Below are positions 27,298-36,448 of a DNA stretch of 44,092 nucleotides, piece by piece. The DNA is taken from NCBI GenBank assembly GCA_016235775.1, contig JACRIU010000111.1, positions 1 through 44,092 on the forward strand, read 5' to 3'. Position 1 is the stretch's first letter. The number at the start of each line of letters is the position of its first letter. The DNA comes from Hydrogenophilales bacterium. Lineage in GTDB: Bacteria; Pseudomonadota; Gammaproteobacteria; Burkholderiales; Thiobacteraceae. The translations under genes and the position numbers were made by a program. The notes below the pieces were generated by a model. That model had not been told where the DNA came from and did not search any database. It saw only the letters and a list, made by a program, of their open reading frames with translations.

Positions 27298-28158
27298 ATG
27301 TTTGTCATCGTCGGTTACATCGTTGTGCTGTTCTCGGTGCTGGGCGGTTTCGTGCTCGCGGGCGGTCATATGGCTGCTTTATTGCAGCCGGTGGAATTCC
27401 TCATGATCGGCGGTGCGGCGGCGGGAGCCTTTGTCGTTGCCTATGGCGGCAAGCCCATGAAGGCGACGCTGAAAGCCCTTCCAACCATCTTCAAGCCCTC
27501 CAGATTCACCAAGGCTTTGTATATGGAGCTGCTCTCGCTGCTATTCGAAATTCTGGCCAAGGTGCGCAAGGAAGGCCTGATGTCGATTGAGAACGATGTG
27601 GAAAATCCACATGAAAGCCCGCTGTTTTCCAAATACCCGGCGGTGGCCTCGGATCACCATGCCATAGAATTTATCACTGATTATTTACGCTTGATGGTGA
27701 GTGGCAGCCTGAATGCATTCGAAATCGAAAATCTGATGGACAACGAAATCGAGACTCACCACCACGAGGGTGAAATCCCGGTTAACGCCGTAGCCAAAAC
27801 CGGCGATGCCATGCCGGCATTCGGCATCGTGGCGGCGGTGATGGGGGTGGTGCACACCATGGCGTCAGTAGGGATACCGCCGGCGGAGCTGGGGATTCTC
27901 ATCGCGAATGCGCTGGTAGGAACATTCCTGGGCATCTTGCTCGCTTATGGATTCGTCGGTCCGCTTTCAACCATATTGGAATTCAAACTCAATGAATCCA
28001 CCAAATTCTACCAGTGCATCAAGGTCACGCTGCTGGCGAGTCTGAACGGCTATGCGCCGCAAGTGGCGGTGGAGTTTGGACGAAAAGTACTGTACTCCAG
28101 CGAGCGGCCCACCTTCCTCGAGCTGGAAGATGAAGTCAAACAGCGCAAGGGCAAGTAA
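27298..28158 (+). CDS. motA: Flagellar motor stator protein MotA
   Basis: 286 aa. Forms the ion channel of the stator with MotB and pushes on FliG. It starts MFVIVGYIVVLFSVLGGFVL and contains the conserved cytoplasmic loop and the channel segments GDAMPAFGIVAAVMGVVHTM and GTFLGILLAYGFVGPLSTIL with their conserved prolines. The start at 27298 is chosen because it aligns with E. coli MotA; an upstream start at 27250 adds 16 non-conserved residues. It lies away from the main flagellar cluster. Confidence 0.96.
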   Translation: MFVIVGYIVVLFSVLGGFVLAGGHMAALLQPVEFLMIGGAAAGAFVVAYGGKPMKATLKALPTIFKPSRFTKALYMELLSLLFEILAKVRKEGLMSIENDVENPHESPLFSKYPAVASDHHAIEFITDYLRLMVSGSLNAFEIENLMDNEIETHHHEGEIPVNAVAKTGDAMPAFGIVAAVMGVVHTMASVGIPPAELGILIANALVGTFLGILLAYGFVGPLSTILEFKLNESTKFYQCIKVTLLASLNGYAPQVAVEFGRKVLYSSERPTFLELEDEVKQRKGK

Positions 28159-28164
28159 GGCGAT

Positions 28165-29100
28165 ATGAGCGACGATTCCCAGCGGCCGATTATCGTCCGG
28201 CGCATCAAAAAAAATGCGCACGGGCACCATGGCGGCGCCTGGAAAATCGCCTATGCGGATTTTGTCACCGCGATGATGGCGTTTTTCCTATTGATGTGGC
28301 TGCTGGGGTCTACCTCGAAGGGTGATCTCAGCGGTATCTCGGAGTATTTCAGCCAACCCATGAAAGTTGCCATGCTCGGTGGGGAAGGTAGCGGTGATGC
28401 AACCAGCTTGATCAAGGGCGGCGGTAAGGATTTGACGCGCAAAGCCGGGCAGGAAAACAAGGCCAATATGCCGGCCAAGAAGAAAACTCCGGATCCGGAG
28501 GCGGGTAAGGCCGAGGCGATCCGCCAGGAAAAAATGAGGCTCGAAGAATTAAAAACCAAGTTCGAGAAGAAAATCGAATCACAAAGCTTTCTCAAGCAAT
28601 TCAAGAAACAGATCATGATCGACGTTACCGCCGAGGGGCTGCGTATCCAAATCGTGGATGAGAAAAGCCGCCCCATGTTCAATATCGGCAGCGCGCAATT
28701 GCAGCCTTACGCAAAGGAGATTCTGAGCGAGATTTCCAAAGTGCTGAACGATGTGCCCAACGCCATCAGTTTGTCCGGCCACACTGACGCCACACCCTAT
28801 TCCGGCGGCGAGCGCGGTTACAGCAACTGGGAGCTGTCCGCCGACCGGGCCAACGCCTGCCGGCGCGAATTGGTCGGCGGCGGCATCGAGGACGGCAAGA
28901 TATTGCGCGTGGTGGGCTTGGGGTCGGCGGTGCTGTTCGACAAAACCGATCCGGGCAACCCCATTAACCGACGCATCAGCATCATCGTGATGAACAAGCA
29001 GACCGAAGAAGCGGTGAGAAACGATGGCGGAAAACTCGAAGTCAACGCAAACAGCATCAAGGAGAAGGTGAATGATCCCGCGCCCGTCGCCCAGCCTTGA
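28165..29100 (+). CDS. motB: Flagellar motor stator protein MotB
   Basis: 311 aa. Single transmembrane helix with the proton-binding D32 in YADFVTAMMAFFLLMWLLGS, the same position as in E. coli. A plug/linker and a C-terminal OmpA-like peptidoglycan-binding domain follow (about 195-290; LSGHTDATPYSGGERGYSNW, ELSADRANACRRELV, NRRISIIV). Six nt separate it from motA. Its 3' end overlaps the methyltransferase gene by 29 nt. Confidence 0.97.
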   Translation: MSDDSQRPIIVRRIKKNAHGHHGGAWKIAYADFVTAMMAFFLLMWLLGSTSKGDLSGISEYFSQPMKVAMLGGEGSGDATSLIKGGGKDLTRKAGQENKANMPAKKKTPDPEAGKAEAIRQEKMRLEELKTKFEKKIESQSFLKQFKKQIMIDVTAEGLRIQIVDEKSRPMFNIGSAQLQPYAKEILSEISKVLNDVPNAISLSGHTDATPYSGGERGYSNWELSADRANACRRELVGGGIEDGKILRVVGLGSAVLFDKTDPGNPINRRISIIVMNKQTEEAVRNDGGKLEVNANSIKEKVNDPAPVAQP

Positions 29101-29863
29101 AATGGCTCAACCGCGCCGCATGCCGCCGGTTTTCCTGGCGGCCCTGGCGCAATTGCTGGCTTTCGCGCTGACCGGATCGGTCATGCTGAGCCTGCGCATC
29201 ATGGGTTGGGAGATCGATATCGTTCCTATTCTGCTGACGCAAAGCGTGCTGGCGGTTGCGGTCAGCTTTCTGATGGGCATGCCTGGCTGGTGGCTGGCGA
29301 TACAGGCGGTTTTCATACCGGCGCTGGCTGCGGCGCTGGCCTTGTCCATCGCGCCAACTTGGTTTTTAGGGGGATTTGTTTTACTTGCATTGATCTATGG
29401 CCGCACCTATACGACGCAAGTGCCCCTGTATTTGTCGCGGCGGCGGGTATGGCTTGCGATCCGGCGCCAACTGCCGCAAGCGCCCGGATTGCGCGTGCTC
29501 GATCTGGGCTCGGGCTTGGGCGGCTTGGTGCGCCATCTGGCGGAGGCGCGGCCGGACAGCCATGTGAGCGGGATTGAATCCGCGCCGCTGCCGTGCTGGA
29601 TCGGCAAGCTGCGCATGATGGGCCGCCGCAATGCTCATATTGAATGGGGTGATTTTTGGCATGCCGATTTGAGCGGATACGACGTGGTGTGCGCCTATTT
29701 GTCGCCGGTGCCGATGCCCGCCTTGTGGGAGAAGGTGAAACGCGAAATGCGCCCCGGGACTTTGTTCATCAGCTATCGCTTCCCCATTCCCGGCGTGATG
29801 CCGTCTCAGGTAGTGGAAATGAACGATCTGGGGCAAACCGAGCTGTACGTGTGGCGCGTATAA
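29072..29863 (+). CDS. Membrane-anchored class I SAM-dependent methyltransferase, FAM173/ATPSCKMT-like
   Basis: 263 aa. Three or four hydrophobic helices at about 20-110 are followed by a methyltransferase domain with motif I VLDLGSGLGG (142-151), acidic E169, and the block GDFWHADLSGYDVVCAYLSP (193-212), then EKVKREMRPGTLFISYRFPI. That combination resembles the FAM173/ATPSCKMT family of membrane-associated protein-lysine methyltransferases. The substrate here is unknown. Start at 29072 is supported by AAGGAG seven nt upstream and lies inside motB (29-nt overlap), so it is probably translationally coupled to it. A downstream ATG at 29102 is less likely. Confidence 0.8.
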   Translation: MIPRPSPSLEMAQPRRMPPVFLAALAQLLAFALTGSVMLSLRIMGWEIDIVPILLTQSVLAVAVSFLMGMPGWWLAIQAVFIPALAAALALSIAPTWFLGGFVLLALIYGRTYTTQVPLYLSRRRVWLAIRRQLPQAPGLRVLDLGSGLGGLVRHLAEARPDSHVSGIESAPLPCWIGKLRMMGRRNAHIEWGDFWHADLSGYDVVCAYLSPVPMPALWEKVKREMRPGTLFISYRFPIPGVMPSQVVEMNDLGQTELYVWRV

Positions 29864-29881
29864 AGCAACCGGATATCCGTG

Positions 29882-31264
29882 ATGGCTTCCCCAGTTCAGG
29901 ATATTCTCAACCGCCTCGGGAGCGATGATTTACCGATCCTGTCGGCGAGCGCCGGCGAATTCGACAAGCTTGTAGTGCGCGGCGAGCGTGCCGATCCCGG
30001 CGATATTGTTGATGTGGTTCTGCACGATCCCTTCTTTACCCTCAATCTGCTGCGCGCGATGGGCGCGCGCAAGCGCGGCCGGCTGGCGGGGGAGATCACG
30101 ACCATAGAGCACGCGGTCATGATGTTCGGCGCCAAGCCGTTGTTCGAGCGTTTTGCCAATCCCGGCATCATCGAGAACCAATTCAAGTCCAATCCGCGCG
30201 CATTGCTGCAATTGCGCCGCGCCTTGTCGCGCGCGCATCATGCGGCGTGCCAAGCGCGCGATTGGGCCATTTTCCGCCAAGACATCGAATCGGAAGAAGT
30301 CTATATCGCGGCCTCGCTCAACGATATCGCGGAGCAATTCTTGTGTTATCTGGCGCCGGAATCGGCGGAGAAATTAACCGAGGAAATCCGCCGCGATCCG
30401 GAAGGCACGCGCGAGGCGCAGCAGGCGCTATTGGGCTTCGATTTGCGCGCCCTGCATGCGGAGATTGTCCGCGCCTTCAAACTCCCCGATTTGCTGCAAG
30501 ACTTGACCGACCCCGCCCATCTGGAAAAAGCGCGCGCGCAGAATGTGCAACTGGCGGCCTCGGTCGCGCGCCATGCGGAATTCGGCTGGCATGGCGCGGC
30601 GCTGGAGCGCGATATGGAGGCGGTAGCGGTGCTGTTGCATCTGCCGCTGGAAGAAGTGGCGGGGCGCATTCATCGCACCGCGGCCTTGGCGGCGCGCGCT
30701 TGGCAGTGGTACAAGGCGCCGCCCGCCGCGCGCTGGCTACCGCTGCTGCCGGAGCCCGTGCGGGCGGCTCCGCCCCAGGCCGTGGCGCCGCCGCGGGCGT
30801 TTGACTCCACCCAGGACGTGTTGGCCTGGGCGATGCGCGCGCTGAAGGAGCAGGCTGGTTTGAGCCGCGCCGTGTTCGCGCTACGCGCCCCGGATGGCCA
30901 GCATCTGCGCGGCAAGTTCGCCGTGGGCGCCGAAGCGGGATCGCCTTTCGCGCTGTTCGAGATCGGTTTGGCTAAGCACCATTTGTTCGCGCATCTCATG
31001 AACAAGCCGCAAAGCGTTTGGTTCAACGCTCAGAATCGAATCAACCTGCAACATTTTGTGACCAGCGACCTTACCAGCGTGGTCGGCAGCGGTGAATTTT
31101 TCGCCAGTTCGCTATTTCTCGGAACAAAACCGTTCGGCTTGTTTTATGGCGACCGGCGCGGCGCGGCAGGCGGCGGGCTGGATGAGCGCGGCTATCAAGC
31201 CTTCAAAGAGATCGGCGCGAAAGTGAGCCAGGCCTTGAATCAGCTCGCCGGAAAAAAGGCGTAG
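29882..31264 (+). CDS. HDOD-domain signalling protein
   Basis: 460 aa. HDOD domain at about 10-230: SAGEFDKLVVRGERADPGDI, VLHDPFFTLNLLRAMGAR, ITTIEHAVMMFGAKPLFERF. HDOD domains resemble HD phosphohydrolases but usually lack catalysis and act in signalling. The C-terminal 170 residues (about 290-455), with FALRAPDGQHLRGKF and FGLFYGDRRGAAGGG, look GAF-like; this part is a weak call. Follows the methyltransferase by 18 nt; a GTG immediately upstream (29879) is an alternative start. Confidence 0.82.
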   Translation: MASPVQDILNRLGSDDLPILSASAGEFDKLVVRGERADPGDIVDVVLHDPFFTLNLLRAMGARKRGRLAGEITTIEHAVMMFGAKPLFERFANPGIIENQFKSNPRALLQLRRALSRAHHAACQARDWAIFRQDIESEEVYIAASLNDIAEQFLCYLAPESAEKLTEEIRRDPEGTREAQQALLGFDLRALHAEIVRAFKLPDLLQDLTDPAHLEKARAQNVQLAASVARHAEFGWHGAALERDMEAVAVLLHLPLEEVAGRIHRTAALAARAWQWYKAPPAARWLPLLPEPVRAAPPQAVAPPRAFDSTQDVLAWAMRALKEQAGLSRAVFALRAPDGQHLRGKFAVGAEAGSPFALFEIGLAKHHLFAHLMNKPQSVWFNAQNRINLQHFVTSDLTSVVGSGEFFASSLFLGTKPFGLFYGDRRGAAGGGLDERGYQAFKEIGAKVSQALNQLAGKKA

Positions 31265-31384
31265 CGATTCATCGACAGTGATTTTCACGCTGGGCGCTTC
31301 GGGTTAGACTGTGCGCCAAATGCATCAACGCAACCCCTATCCCCTTACAGCACTCCACCCTTTCCTCATTGCGCGAGCGTGCCG

Positions 31385-32305
31385 ATGAAAACGCAGAATC
31401 TCTGGTTTATTCGGCGCGGCGAGCAGGTGAGCGGGCCGTTTCCGGCTAAGCTGATTAGCCGCGATTTGATGCTGGGGCGGGTGCAGGCTTCGGACGAAGC
31501 GAGCGTGGACCAAGTATTTTGGTCGCCGGCCGGGGAGGTTCCGGATTTCAAGGCGCGGATCAAGGTCAAACAGCGTGTGGTCGGCCCGGCGGATTCTCCG
31601 ATGGATTGGTATGAAGAGCGGCGCCAAGCCGCATTGCGCTGGGCGGACGAGCGGCATAGCCGGGATCGGCGCGATGTGCGCGAGACGAATCCATTCATGA
31701 TGAACAAGCGCCGCGCGGATCGCCGTCTTCTCACCGAAAGCGCGGAATGGGCGGCGTTGCGCCTTCGTCACGCGGAGTGGGAGGCCGAGCTCAAACATCG
31801 GCGCGACCGCTTTTTCGGCGTGGCCATGGTGTTGCTCGCACTGCTCGCCTTGGCGGTGTTTGCGGTATTCAACCTGGCGCCGGTCAATCCGGTGAAAGTC
31901 GGCTTTCACGGCCCGTATGCCGCTTGCTCCGAGCCCGCTTCCAGCCAAGTCAATTGGGCGCGCTGCGACAAAAATGGCGCTTGGCTCAAGGGCGTGGACC
32001 TGACCAGCGCCTTATTGCGGGAAGCCCGCTTTAACGCCGCGAATCTGAGCTATAGCAATCTCTCCTACGCCAATCTGACGGGCGCTGATCTGAGTTTTGC
32101 CAACCTGCAGCAAGCGAAGCTGGTTGGCGCCAACCTCGCCTCGGCCAATTTGACCTACGCCGAGCTGCGCGATGCCGATTTGCGCCATGCCGATCTGCGC
32201 GGCGCCAAGCTCGATGCGGCCACCCTGATCGGTGCGCGCCTGGATGACGCCACCTGGGTCGATGGCCGGCATTGCGTGGCGATTTCGGTCGGGGAATGCA
32301 AGTAG
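31385..32305 (+). CDS. Single-pass membrane protein with GYF_2-like N-terminus and periplasmic pentapeptide repeats
   Basis: 306 aa. The N-terminal segment (about 5-58; LWFIRRGEQVSGPFPAKLIS, LGRVQASDE, VFWSPAGEVP) resembles the GYF_2 fold. A long charged stretch follows, then one transmembrane helix (144-163) and a periplasmic domain with about 17 consecutive A(D/N)LxxA-type pentapeptide repeats (204-290), which should fold as a short quadrilateral beta-helix. Four cysteines (C181, C194, C297, C305) flank the repeats and could form two disulfides. The function is unknown. ATG at 31385 is preferred over GTG at 31379. The trmH-like gene starts immediately after its stop codon. Confidence 0.8.
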   Translation: MKTQNLWFIRRGEQVSGPFPAKLISRDLMLGRVQASDEASVDQVFWSPAGEVPDFKARIKVKQRVVGPADSPMDWYEERRQAALRWADERHSRDRRDVRETNPFMMNKRRADRRLLTESAEWAALRLRHAEWEAELKHRRDRFFGVAMVLLALLALAVFAVFNLAPVNPVKVGFHGPYAACSEPASSQVNWARCDKNGAWLKGVDLTSALLREARFNAANLSYSNLSYANLTGADLSFANLQQAKLVGANLASANLTYAELRDADLRHADLRGAKLDAATLIGARLDDATWVDGRHCVAISVGECK

Positions 32306-33100
32306 ATGAATTCCCCCCGCGTTAAGCACATCACCTCCCCCGAAAACGCGCAGTACAAACTGCTCAAGAAAATCGCCACCTCTTCGCGCGAGCGGCGGAA
32401 GTGTGGACAAACCCTGCTCGATGGCGTGCATTTGCTCAATGCACTGGCGGATGCGGGCGGCACGCCCAATTTGATTGCGCTAAAGGGGGGCAAGGAGAAC
32501 GATGCGGAAATCGAGCATTGTCTGAGCCGTTTTCCCGGCATGCCACGATTAGTATTCAGCGAAACGCTATTCGATTCATTGTCGCCCGTTGAGCATCCCA
32601 CCGGGGTGCTGGGCTTAATCAATACTCCAACGCCATCCAAACATCAGCGCCAATTTTGCGTGCTGCTGGAAGCGATTCAGGATCCCGGCAACCTCGGCGC
32701 GATGCTGCGCACGGCAGCGGCGGCGGGGGTGGACGCGGTGTATCTCTCCAAGGGTTGCGCCGAGGTGTGGTCGCCCAAGGCGCTGCGCGCGGGCATGGGG
32801 GCGCAATTTGCCCTGGCCTTGCATGAACACGCCGACCTGACCTTGATTGCGCGTGAATTGAAATCGCTTGTGGCGACCTCGCTCGATGCCCGGCAATCCC
32901 TTTACGATTTGGATCTCAGCGGCCCGGTGGCCTTCGTGTTCGGCAACGAGGGCGCGGGCCTCTCGCCGGCATTACTGGATGCCGCGGCGCATCAAGTCAA
33001 AATCCCGATGCCGGGCAAAGCGGAATCCTTGAATGTGGCCGCGGCGGCGGCCGTGTGCTTGTTCGAGTGCGTGCGTCAGCGCGGGGGCAAGCTGCGTTGA
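32306..33100 (+). CDS. SpoU/TrmH-family RNA 2'-O-methyltransferase
   Basis: 264 aa. An N-terminal substrate-binding domain (VKHITSPENAQYKLLKKIAT at about 6-25) precedes the SPOUT methylase domain with EAIQDPGNLGAMLRTAAAAG, FVFGNEGAGLSPALLD and KIPMPGKAESLNVAAAAAV, which form the knot and bind SAM. The target is rRNA or tRNA ribose; which nucleotide cannot be told. The 3' end overlaps convergent ppsR by 25 nt. The gene commonly follows rnhB in relatives but is about 5.6 kb away here. Confidence 0.93.
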   Translation: MNSPRVKHITSPENAQYKLLKKIATSSRERRKCGQTLLDGVHLLNALADAGGTPNLIALKGGKENDAEIEHCLSRFPGMPRLVFSETLFDSLSPVEHPTGVLGLINTPTPSKHQRQFCVLLEAIQDPGNLGAMLRTAAAAGVDAVYLSKGCAEVWSPKALRAGMGAQFALALHEHADLTLIARELKSLVATSLDARQSLYDLDLSGPVAFVFGNEGAGLSPALLDAAAHQVKIPMPGKAESLNVAAAAAVCLFECVRQRGGKLR

Positions 33101-33885
33101 TGCATGATCGAGGAGGCGATTTCCTCGATCGACATGCGGCTGGAATCGAGATAGGGAATGTCATGTCTTTTGAATAGCGCCTCCGCCTGGCGCACCTCGG
33201 CGCGGCAGGTTTCCAAGCGTGCGTAATCGCTATCGGGTTTGCGCTCTTGGCGAATCTGCGCCAAGCGCTCCGGGCTGATGGTCAGTCCAAACAGTTTGGA
33301 TTTGAACGGCTGCAGCGGCTTGGGCAACTGTGTCGATTCGAAATCATCCGGCGTCAGCGGATAGTTCGCGGCATACAGGCTGTATTGCAGCGCGAGATAG
33401 AGGCAAGTCGGAGTTTTGCCGCAGCGCGATACGCCGACGAGAATGATCTCGGCCTGGTCCAGATGGCTGCCCAGCCCATCGTCGTGGGTGAGCCCGAAAT
33501 TCACCGCATTGATGCGCGATAAATAATTCTGGCTCATGCCGTGCGCCTTGCCGACCGCGCCCGAGGATTTTTCGCCCAGCTCTGTTTCCAGCGGCGAAAT
33601 GAAGGTGTCGAAATAATCGATAAACAGGGCGTTGGCCCCGGCGACCGTCGCGCGCAATCCGGGCTGCAAGATGGAGCTGAAGACGATGGGGCGTTGGCCG
33701 GTTTCCGTTATGCTGCGGTTGATCCAGTCGCGCGCGGCCTCGGCGCGCTTGGGCGTGTCGATGAAAGGTAGCGTGTGGCGCTCGAATTCAATATGATCGA
33801 ACTGCGTGAGCAAACTTTTACCGAGCGCTTCGGCGGTGATGCCGGTGCGGTCGGATATAAAGTAAACGATGCGTTTTTCAGCCAT
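33076..33885 (-). CDS. ppsR: PEP synthase regulatory kinase/pyrophosphorylase (DUF299)
   Basis: 269 aa. Inactivates and reactivates PpsA by ADP-dependent phosphorylation and phosphate-dependent dephosphorylation. The P-loop-like GVSRCGKT is at 151-158; the N-terminus [20 protein letters not shown] is typical. ATG at 33885 is chosen; an upstream TTG adds one residue. Its start lies 23 nt from that of divergent ppsA. Confidence 0.96.
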   Translation of the reverse strand: MAEKRIVYFISDRTGITAEALGKSLLTQFDHIEFERHTLPFIDTPKRAEAARDWINRSITETGQRPIVFSSILQPGLRATVAGANALFIDYFDTFISPLETELGEKSSGAVGKAHGMSQNYLSRINAVNFGLTHDDGLGSHLDQAEIILVGVSRCGKTPTCLYLALQYSLYAANYPLTPDDFESTQLPKPLQPFKSKLFGLTISPERLAQIRQERKPDSDYARLETCRAEVRQAEALFKRHDIPYLDSSRMSIEEIASSIMHQRSLPPR

Positions 33886-33908
33886 CAAATCACTCTACAG
33901 GGCCCGCC

Positions 33909-36272
33909 ATGAGCAATCAACCCTATGTGCTTCCGTTCGAGCAACTGGGCATTCACGATGTGCCGAGCGTCGGCGGCAAGAATGCCTCGCTCGGCGAGAT
34001 GATCCAAAACTTGTCGCACCTCGGCGTGCGCGTGCCCGGCGGTTTCGCCACCACGGCGCAGGCCTTCCGCGATTTTCTTGATCATAACCAACTCACCCAG
34101 CGCATCAATCAGGCTTTGAGCACGCTCGATGTGAGCGATGTCACGACCCTGGCCGTTGTCGGTAAACAGATACGGCAATGGGTGGCGGAAGCGCCGCTGC
34201 AGCCGGACTTGGAGCAAGCGATTCGTACCGCGTGGCGGCAAATGGCGGAAGCCACAGCAGGGCCACTCTCGGTCGCGGTGCGCTCCTCCGCCACGGCGGA
34301 GGATTTGCCCGACGCCTCCTTCGCCGGGCAGCAGGAAACCTATCTCAACGTGGCCGGCATCGATGCGGTGCTGCTGAAAGTGCGCGAGGTATTCGCCTCG
34401 CTCTACAACGATCGGGCGATTGCCTATCGCGTGCACCATGGGTTCGAGCATGCCGGTGTGGCCTTGTCCGCCGGCGTGCAGCGCATGGTGCGCAGCGACC
34501 TGGCGGCGAGCGGGGTGATATTCACCATCGACACCGAATCGGGTTTTCCCGATGTGGTGTTCATCACTTCGTCTTACGGCTTGGGCGAGATGGTGGTGCA
34601 AGGCGCGGTGAATCCGGATGAATTCTATGTGCACAAACCGCTGCTGGCGGCCAACAAATTCGCGGTGGTGCGGCGCAGTCTGGGTTCCAAAGCCCGTCGC
34701 ATGGTGTACGGCAAGAATGGCGCGGATACGCATATCGAAGACTTGGCGCCTGCCGAGCGCAATCGCTTTTCCATCAGCGACGCCGATGTGTTGGAGCTGG
34801 CGCGCGCCGCCGTCACCATCGAGCAGCATTATGGCCGCCCCATGGATATCGAATGGGCCAAGGACGGCCACGACGGCCTGCTCTACATCGTGCAAGCGCG
34901 CCCCGAGACGGTGAAGGCGCGCGCCTCAAAGGACATGCTGCGCCAATACCATTTGAAGCAGCATTCCGCCGTGCTGGCTTCAGGACGCGCCATCGGCCAG
35001 CGCATCGGCGGCGGGCAGGTGAAGGTGATATTGCATGCCGCAGAGATGAGCAAGGTGCAAGCGGGCGATGTGCTGGTGACCGATATGACCGATCCCGACT
35101 GGGAGCCGGTGATGAAACGCGCCGCGGCCATCGTCACCAATCGCGGCGGGCGCACCTGCCATGCGGCCATCGTGGCGCGCGAGTTGGGTATCCCGGCGGT
35201 GGTGGGGTGCGGCGATGCGACCGAAAAGCTCAACGATCGCCAAGCGGTCACGGTGTCTTGCGCCGAGGGCGATGAAGGTTTCGTCTACGCCGGCCTGCTG
35301 GAAACCGAAGTGCGCGATATTCATCTGGAAGCCATGCCCAAAGCGCCGGTCAAGATCATGATGAACGTGGGCAACCCGGAGCGCGCCTTCGATTTCGCCA
35401 GCCTGCCCAATAACGGCGTCGGCCTGGCGCGGCTCGAATTCATTATCAACCGCATGATCGGCATCCACCCCAAGGCGGTGCTGGAATACCCGGCGCTGCC
35501 CAATGAACTCAAGCGGACCTTGGAAGAAATGTGCGCCGGCTATGCCGACCCGGTGGGCTTTTATGTGGAGCGTTTGACCGAAGGGGTTGCGACCATCGCC
35601 GCCGCCTTCTGGCCCAAGCCGGTGATCGTGCGCTTATCCGATTTCAAATCCAACGAATACGCCAACCTGATCGGCGGCGAGCGCTACGAGCCGAAAGAAG
35701 AAAATCCCATGCTCGGGTTCCGCGGCGCCGCGCGCTATATCGCCCCCGCGTTCCAGGATTGCTTCGTGCTCGAATGCCGCGCCATGAAAAAGCTGCGCGA
35801 AGACATGGGGCTGGTGAACGTGGAGCTGATGATCCCCTTCGTACGCACGGTGGAAGAGGGCAAAGGCGTCATCGACCTGCTCGCGCAACACGGCCTCAAG
35901 CGCGGCGAGCATGGCTTGCGCGTCATCATGATGTGCGAGATTCCTTCCAACGTAATATTGGCGGAGGAATTTTTACGGCACTTCGACGGCTTCTCCATCG
36001 GCTCCAACGACCTGACCCAACTGACGCTTGGAATCGATCGCGACTCGGGCCTGGTCGCCGCCGCCTTCGACGAACGCAATGCGGCAGTGAAGGCGCTGTT
36101 ATCGCAAGCGATCCAAGCTTGCCGCAAAGCCGGAAAGTATGTCGGCATCTGCGGCCAAGGCCCGTCGGATCATCCCGATTTGGCGGAATGGCTGGTAGGG
36201 CAGGGGATAGAGAGTATTTCGCTGAATCCGGATACGGTGGTGGAGACTTGGTTGCGGTTGGCTAGGGGGTGA
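33909..36272 (+). CDS. ppsA: Phosphoenolpyruvate synthase
   Basis: 787 aa. Converts pyruvate, ATP and water to PEP, AMP and phosphate for gluconeogenesis. N-terminal ATP-grasp domain ([32 protein letters not shown]), central swivelling domain with phospho-His H418 in [17 protein letters not shown], and C-terminal PEP-binding TIM barrel ([33 protein letters not shown]). The ribosome-binding site is weak. Its regulator ppsR is divergent. Confidence 0.98.
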   Translation: MSNQPYVLPFEQLGIHDVPSVGGKNASLGEMIQNLSHLGVRVPGGFATTAQAFRDFLDHNQLTQRINQALSTLDVSDVTTLAVVGKQIRQWVAEAPLQPDLEQAIRTAWRQMAEATAGPLSVAVRSSATAEDLPDASFAGQQETYLNVAGIDAVLLKVREVFASLYNDRAIAYRVHHGFEHAGVALSAGVQRMVRSDLAASGVIFTIDTESGFPDVVFITSSYGLGEMVVQGAVNPDEFYVHKPLLAANKFAVVRRSLGSKARRMVYGKNGADTHIEDLAPAERNRFSISDADVLELARAAVTIEQHYGRPMDIEWAKDGHDGLLYIVQARPETVKARASKDMLRQYHLKQHSAVLASGRAIGQRIGGGQVKVILHAAEMSKVQAGDVLVTDMTDPDWEPVMKRAAAIVTNRGGRTCHAAIVARELGIPAVVGCGDATEKLNDRQAVTVSCAEGDEGFVYAGLLETEVRDIHLEAMPKAPVKIMMNVGNPERAFDFASLPNNGVGLARLEFIINRMIGIHPKAVLEYPALPNELKRTLEEMCAGYADPVGFYVERLTEGVATIAAAFWPKPVIVRLSDFKSNEYANLIGGERYEPKEENPMLGFRGAARYIAPAFQDCFVLECRAMKKLREDMGLVNVELMIPFVRTVEEGKGVIDLLAQHGLKRGEHGLRVIMMCEIPSNVILAEEFLRHFDGFSIGSNDLTQLTLGIDRDSGLVAAAFDERNAAVKALLSQAIQACRKAGKYVGICGQGPSDHPDLAEWLVGQGIESISLNPDTVVETWLRLARG

Positions 36273-36412
36273 GGCCGATGATGCTTTTGCAGAGTTTTCT
36301 AAAGCCTCGACCGGTCAAATCTGCGCGGTGAACGATATTCGCAGTTAACAATCACCACAATGCTTTGACATTCTGGTAGTTATGTATTTAAAACAACGCG
36401 AATTCATTTATG

Positions 36413-36438
36413 CGGGAGCGGCCTCCTGGCCGCGCCCG
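36413..36438. terminator. Hairpin between convergent ppsA and bluB
   Basis: CGGG-A-GCGGCC-TCCT-GGCCGC-G-CCCG forms a 10-bp stem with one A-G mismatch and a 4-nt loop, 11 nt before the bluB stop codon on the other strand. There is no clear T-tract. A bidirectional terminator or REP-like unit is the most likely reading. The rest of the 36273-36448 gap is AT-rich and shows no gene. Confidence 0.5.
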
Positions 36439-36448
36439 TTCACCGCGT

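Noticed and set aside
33885..34895. Minus-strand frame of 336 codons opposite ppsA
   Set aside because: It lies entirely over conserved ppsA motifs and has no recognisable domain or ribosome-binding site.
36365..36370. TTGACA as the -35 of a small RNA gene ending at the 36413 hairpin
   Set aside because: No acceptable -10 at 16-18 nt spacing and no T-tract after the hairpin.
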